Below, in pieces: positions 60,275 to 64,000 of a stretch of 64,000 nt of DNA; positions within the stretch are counted from its first letter, which is position 1; each line of letters starts with the position of its first letter. Location: the NCBI RefSeq assembly GCF_012035195.1, contig NZ_JAAVJH010000015.1:17384-81383 (forward strand). The letters are read 5' to 3'. Position numbers and translations under genes: made by a program. The stretch is from Sphingomonas corticis. Lineage in GTDB: Bacteria > Pseudomonadota > Alphaproteobacteria > Sphingomonadales > Sphingomonadaceae. Below the pieces are notes generated by a model. The model had not been told where the DNA came from. It saw only the letters and a program-made list of their open reading frames with translations, and searched no databases.

Positions 60275-61918
60275 CTAGGTCCTCCGCTTCGCGATCTCGG
60301 TCCTGCAAAGACTGGCGATCTGCTCCAGCCGCAGCCTCGCGTCGTCGTCGTGCCGGATGTATTCGAGCCTTATGCCGGCGAGCCGGCAGAGGCTGCGCTT
60401 GTTCTCGTCGCGGCGCACCGTGGCCGTGTAGCCGGCTTCGCCGCCGAACATGTCGATCGGCCGGTAGTGCTGCTCGCCCTGATACTCGACCGCGACGCCA
60501 GCGTCGGGAACGAGCATGTCGAGGTGCTGCGGGGCGAGCCAGCTCGGCATCGCGTGTTGCTCGATCGAAGTGTCCGGTAGCAGCGCCTTGAGCGAGAGGA
60601 ATGCGGACTCCTCGGATTTCCACCGCACCTTCTCCATGTCCCGCGCCCACGCCGCGACGAGCTCGGCCGAGAGGACGTCGCACAGCCTCGCGAACGCGGG
60701 CATCCGCCGGACGTCCTTCCACCTCTGGCCGGCGGCCTCGGACACCACGTCCGCCCATAGGGTGTCGAGCGTGCCTCCTGTCGCCCAGCCCGCGATGACC
60801 CCTTCGGCCCACACGGAATGCCCGCGCACCACCGTCAGCGGATCCACCCGGTCGGGATCGAAGGTCCCGCGCTCGATGTCCGCCATGATGGAGGACGAGA
60901 GCTGGAGGACGCAGGCGAACAGGACCTGCGGCGTTGGCGTTCCCCGCGTCGCGACGAGTGCGGCGAGGAGCTCCCGCATCGCCGACCGGGTTATCCATGG
61001 ATGGCTCGAGTAGAACTCGATGTGCCGGGAGCCGAGGTCGGCGAACATGTCGGCCTCGCACTGAAGGGCGAACAGGCAGCTGCCGAAGACGTCGTAGCTG
61101 CCGACGCTGGTGAGCCAGAAGACGACCTTGGCGAGTTCCTCGTCACTCCCCTCGGCAAGCCAGCGGAGCAGGCTGGCGTGCGCGTCGCGGAAACCCGGCT
61201 CGAGCTTCTCCAGGAAAGCGGCAACCCCCGCGGCCCGCTCCGTGCTGCCGTCCGCCAAGATCCGGGCGAGCGGACGGGGCACGACGCGAAGCAGCGGTGG
61301 CCTGGCCAGCTTTGCCACGTCCTTGGCGTATGCGCCCGAGCGGGCGTGCCCGAGGAACACCTCGACCTCCGCCTGTTCGAGATCAAAGAAGCCGCGCATC
61401 TCGCCGGCGATCCGCGTGTCGCCTGTGGCGACCGCCGCATGCGCGCAGAGTTTCACCAGCGGCCCTTTCGCGCGGCTGCCGCCGCCGAACACCACGTCCT
61501 TCGCTCCCAGCGGGTCGGGTTCGCCCGCTCGGATCAGGCGGAGGATGCCGTCCCAGTCCTCCTGCGAGATCGCCAGCGCGACGAGCCTGTCCACATCCGG
61601 GCCGCGGCGGAAGGCGGCGTATTCGCCGCCGGTCGGGTTCTCGCCCTTCTCGTAGCTGGCGCGCGCGCCCGCGACGTCGCCGAGCGCGAGCAGCGCGTCG
61701 CCGATCTTCCTCCAGTGGCTGAAGGTCTGCCAGATGGGGATCGCCTCCCTGTAGGCACCGTCGGCCATGAGCAGGTCGGCCTGGTCGCGCGTCCGCGCGA
61801 CGTCCCACAGTCCTGAGGCTTTCAGCGCGCTGATCTTCTCGGCTGGCGACAGCCAGCCCTTGGCCAGGGCGATGGCGTAGGTGACGCTCGAGCGCAGTTC
61901 TTCGATGCGGCGGATCAT
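60275..61918 (-). CDS. Large protein with C-terminal PD-(D/E)XK-like nuclease
   Basis: A protein of 547 residues (MIRRIEELRSS start; an ATG eight codons earlier is an alternative). The first 460 residues are helical repeats of TPR-like character (GAYREAIPIWQTFSHWRKIG; DALLALGDVAGARASYEKGE). The C-terminus reads LDMLVPDAGVAVEYQGEQHY, then RDENKRSLCRLAGIRLEYIR, giving a D...E-x-Q nuclease core like Vsr/DUF559-type domains. It may be a single-protein defence nuclease. Cleavage of DNA is inferred. Confidence 0.7.
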   Translation of the reverse strand: MIRRIEELRSSVTYAIALAKGWLSPAEKISALKASGLWDVARTRDQADLLMADGAYREAIPIWQTFSHWRKIGDALLALGDVAGARASYEKGENPTGGEYAAFRRGPDVDRLVALAISQEDWDGILRLIRAGEPDPLGAKDVVFGGGSRAKGPLVKLCAHAAVATGDTRIAGEMRGFFDLEQAEVEVFLGHARSGAYAKDVAKLARPPLLRVVPRPLARILADGSTERAAGVAAFLEKLEPGFRDAHASLLRWLAEGSDEELAKVVFWLTSVGSYDVFGSCLFALQCEADMFADLGSRHIEFYSSHPWITRSAMRELLAALVATRGTPTPQVLFACVLQLSSSIMADIERGTFDPDRVDPLTVVRGHSVWAEGVIAGWATGGTLDTLWADVVSEAAGQRWKDVRRMPAFARLCDVLSAELVAAWARDMEKVRWKSEESAFLSLKALLPDTSIEQHAMPSWLAPQHLDMLVPDAGVAVEYQGEQHYRPIDMFGGEAGYTATVRRDENKRSLCRLAGIRLEYIRHDDDARLRLEQIASLCRTEIAKRRT

Positions 61919-61973
61919 CGCGCACGTATCCCCACGTCCCATAGCCGGGGCTTTTTTGTCCTAGCGCGGCGCC

Positions 61974-62978
61974 TCATGGGGTCGTCGCTGGCAGGAGCGC
62001 CGCCAAGTCGGCGTAGTCCGTGTAGAAGTATTCTCCGTCCGACCCGCTGAGCTTCGGTTTGTAGGGCGCCCGTGGGATCTTCCGCCTCGTCACATAGTCC
62101 TTGATGTCGAGCGACCGGAAGAAGTCCGCGTCCATGTAGAGCTCGTGCGCGCGGTGCGCTCCGTCGCGTATCGCCCGTCTCGCCGCCTCGTCGATGAGCA
62201 TGATCTGCGCGAAGGGCAGGCCCAGGCTGTTGAGGCAGATGTGGTTGCCGCTCTTCGATGTGTGGAGGAGCGCGTCATCGTAGTATTCGTTCGAGCCCGA
62301 GGCGAAGACCGCGTAGACGCCGAGGCCGAGGGTGTCCCGGAAGATCTGCCTGATCTCGTCGAAGAGATGGATCAGCTTCTCCGGCGCGTAGGTGTAGGCG
62401 CCCTTGTCGAACATGCCGACCGTCCAGTTGGTCTTGAGCAGGAGGCTGTCGGCGAACGAGATGAAGGAGATGTCCGCGTGCTCGGCGGCCAGAATGTCCA
62501 GCCGGTCGCGCAGCTCGACGAGACTGCGCTTCTCGATCCGGCCGTTCTGCAGTTCGTCGCCCATCGCCACGACATCGATCATCGCGAAGAGCGAGTTGTT
62601 CTGGAGATGCACGCGCTCGAGCCATTCGCCCCTGACGAACACTGTCGGCTTGCCGCCGTATTTGTGGACCTCGACGCACTGCACGATCTCCGTCAGCGGC
62701 AGCACGATCTTGAGTTCGTGGAAACGCTGGTGGGTGTCGGGATACCACGAGATCTCCAGCCCGTGGGTCAGCTGGCGGATGACTGACGCGGGCATGACGT
62801 ATCCGACCTCATATGGACTGGGTTCGGGCCCAGGGCCGCAGTCGTCCTGATCGAGTGCGTCGTTGAGCAGCCAGGCATGCTCCCATTCGGCGAGGTATCT
62901 CTCGTCCATGAGGACGATGTCCTGGTCGATCGGGAGGTCCGCAGGGTCGTATGCGTCGAAGAGGCCGCTGCTGAACAT
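61974..62978 (-). CDS. Hypothetical protein
   Basis: A 334-residue soluble protein of unknown family (MFSSGLFDAYDPADLPIDQD). The middle has ELRDRLDILAAEHADISFIS and FADSLLLKTNWTVGMF, then FASGSNEYYDDALLHTSKSG, suggesting an alpha/beta domain. The start at 62978 has AGGAG 7 bases upstream; extending to 63116 adds only non-coding-like residues. It is followed 55 bp later by the repeat-nuclease gene on the same strand, so both may form one unit. Confidence 0.65.
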   Translation of the reverse strand: MFSSGLFDAYDPADLPIDQDIVLMDERYLAEWEHAWLLNDALDQDDCGPGPEPSPYEVGYVMPASVIRQLTHGLEISWYPDTHQRFHELKIVLPLTEIVQCVEVHKYGGKPTVFVRGEWLERVHLQNNSLFAMIDVVAMGDELQNGRIEKRSLVELRDRLDILAAEHADISFISFADSLLLKTNWTVGMFDKGAYTYAPEKLIHLFDEIRQIFRDTLGLGVYAVFASGSNEYYDDALLHTSKSGNHICLNSLGLPFAQIMLIDEAARRAIRDGAHRAHELYMDADFFRSLDIKDYVTRRKIPRAPYKPKLSGSDGEYFYTDYADLAALLPATTP

Positions 62979-63149
62979 CCTCACTCCTACCTGCACGATC
63001 TTCTGAGCGAACCGGCTAGTCGCGGCCCATTCCAATTCTAACGTTGTCGCCGATGAGATGCCGCGTTGAAACCTCCGATTCTGTGGCCGACGTGATCGAT
63101 ACGGGGAAGCCCGCACGCCGACATTGGTCGCTAGGTCGCCTCGAATAGA

Positions 63150-63347
63150 TCAGGCTATGCGTCTGACCCGCACCGCCTTCGGCATGCCGTCGACATGCAT
63201 CAGGTTGCCCTCGACGATGACTTCCGGCCGGTATTTGTATTGGTAGCGGTAGTAGTACTGCTCCTGCCGCCACACGCTGCCGTTCACGAGCTTGACGACG
63301 GTGTCGCCGTTCCACCCGGTCCACGCGCCGTCGATCCTCGACTTCAT
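63150..63347 (-). CDS. Small WDGDT-type beta-rich protein, copy A
   Basis: A 65-residue protein: DGAWTGWNGDTVVKLVNGSV, then WRQEQYYYRYQYKYRPEVIV, ending VRVRRIA. It is a close paralogue of the next gene, matching at about half its positions including NGSVWRQE and RYxY-YRP. The tyrosine-rich strand suggests a small beta barrel. Function unknown; similar small proteins occur widely. Confidence 0.7.
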   Translation of the reverse strand: MKSRIDGAWTGWNGDTVVKLVNGSVWRQEQYYYRYQYKYRPEVIVEGNLMHVDGMPKAVRVRRIA

Positions 63348-63357
63348 CGCGACCTCC

Positions 63358-63549
63358 TCAGTCCAGCCGGCTGACGCGCACGCCGCGGCTCATGCCCTCT
63401 ACGAACATGGTGTTCCCGCTGAGCGTCACGCGTGGCCGATAGGCGTAGCGGTATTCGTAATGGTATTCCTCCTGGCGCCAGACCGACCCGTCCGTCAGCT
63501 TGACGATCGTGTCCCCGTCCCAGCCCTCCCATTCGTCCTCGACCTGCAT
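63358..63549 (-). CDS. Small WDGDT-type beta-rich protein, copy B
   Basis: A 63-residue paralogue of the adjacent downstream gene: EWEGWDGDTIVKLTDGSVWR, then QEEYHYEYRYAYRPRVTL, ending VRVSRLD. The two genes are separated by 10 bp and must have arisen by tandem duplication. The ATG at 63549 follows GGAGAGTCACC, a good ribosome-binding site. Confidence 0.7.
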   Translation of the reverse strand: MQVEDEWEGWDGDTIVKLTDGSVWRQEEYHYEYRYAYRPRVTLSGNTMFVEGMSRGVRVSRLD

Positions 63550-63726
63550 AGGTGACTCTCCTCCATGACGGCGGTCGCACCGGCCATCCCAGCATCGACT
63601 CTGCCACACGGGCACGTCAGAACCTGTCACCCTGCCGCCTCGCCGCCGGACGGTCGCGGCGAAGGCGTTTACCGGCCATCCACCTCCACCAAGGCATGTT
63701 CGCCAGCCGGGTTTAGGGAGCGGTTG

Positions 63727-63915
63727 GTGGAGTTGGGACCTGACAACGCGTTCTGGGACGATGGCGAGTGGGTCAGCTGGGACGAGATTGAGGAGCAGAT
63801 CGAGCACAAGGAGTGGCGGGCGCGCTATCCGAACGCCGACCTGTCGATCGTGTCCGTCTTCCATTCACTCATTGGTAAGCGTGGCCTGAGGGCCGCCTTG
63901 CCCGTTTGGCCGTAG
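63727..63915 (+). CDS. Short hypothetical protein, possibly truncated
   Basis: A 62-residue frame from GTG with GGGAG upstream: VELGPDNAFWDDGEWVSWDE, then IEEQIEHKEWRARYPNADLS. The first 45 residues look like a genuine conserved acidic protein, whereas the last 17 (SLIGKRGLRAALPVWP) look like out-of-frame sequence. It may be the remnant of a longer gene broken by a frameshift or recombination. Confidence 0.4.
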   Translation: MELGPDNAFWDDGEWVSWDEIEEQIEHKEWRARYPNADLSIVSVFHSLIGKRGLRAALPVWP

Positions 63916-63980
63916 CCGGGATGCTTATCGTCTTTGACGAGGGCGCGGGCGGTGCGGGAAGTTTTCGGTTCTGAGACTGG

Positions 63981-64000
63981 TCGTACGAGCGCTCGTACGA
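63981..64000. repeat. Perfect 20-bp palindrome at the window edge
   Basis: TCGTACGAGCGCTCGTACGA is identical to its reverse complement. It lies 65 bp after the short gene and ends at the last base of the window, so it may continue as a longer structure. It could be an operator, a recombination site or part of a hairpin. Confidence 0.6.

Noticed and set aside
63608..63634. Possible fourth damage-type operator (CTGTCACCCTG)
   Set aside because: The left palindrome arm is missing and no TA-like box follows at the N8 spacing.

Overview
The window is about 64 kb of uniformly GC-rich DNA in which nearly every base is coding. Codon use, dense ATGA/GTGA stop-start overlaps and the gene families suggest an alphaproteobacterium, most likely a sphingomonad. 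That placement is an inference; there is no rRNA, tRNA or universal marker gene here. I saw no CRISPR array.

Region 1 (1-15.6 kb) is mobile DNA. At its right end lie three consecutive tyrosine recombinases and a small coiled-coil protein (15380 down to 9314). This matches the ginABCD operon of GInt genomic islands. The island's outer end should be near 15.4-15.6 kb, where a cluster of GTCCCTTC repeats sits, and the cargo runs leftwards, probably past base 1. Cargo genes include a DUF2384 (antitoxin-type) protein with two unknown partners, an XRE regulator, a secreted SH3-metallo-beta-lactamase protein, a large serine recombinase, a zinc-hook AAA_13 ATPase that resembles RloC/PrrC anticodon nucleases, a helix-hairpin-helix protein and a DUF2971 protein.

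Region 2 (15.6-47.7 kb) is metabolic and looks chromosomal. It carries many small detoxification and transport genes: three glutathione S-transferases, nitronate monooxygenase, 2-hydroxychromene-2-carboxylate isomerase, thioesterase, a 3-hydroxyisobutyrate-dehydrogenase-like enzyme, PhzF, cupins, GFA, a PLP decarboxylase, and MFS, EamA and APC transporters. The regulators are Lrp, LysR and TetR. Seven promoter regions share a palindrome close to TTGGATAACG-N2-CGTTATCCAA, so these scattered operons look like one regulon. The TetR gene at 40041 is the best candidate regulator.

Inside region 2 is a second circuit. A WYL regulator (26673 to 25684) diverges from a giant RecB-like nuclease/helicase. 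The palindrome TGACA-N5-TGTCA followed by CACCC and an N8 spacer precedes this nuclease gene. Close copies precede the next small gene and the small-protein/rmuC operon. All of this points to a DNA-damage regulon that resembles PafBC-type promoters. Between these lies a four-gene operon: vWA, PP2C phosphatase, kinase with HhH and zinc finger (the TerY-P/YegLKI triad), and a HEPN protein.

Region 3 (47.7-64 kb) reads as a defence or accessory island. It holds DUF6361-phospholipase D-helicase, an HNH nuclease, a methyltransferase-HNH fusion, a membrane-protein pair, a HEPN protein, two predicted PD-(D/E)XK nucleases, DUF4238, a minimal nucleotidyltransferase and tandem small beta-rich proteins. 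A perfect 20-bp palindrome closes the window.
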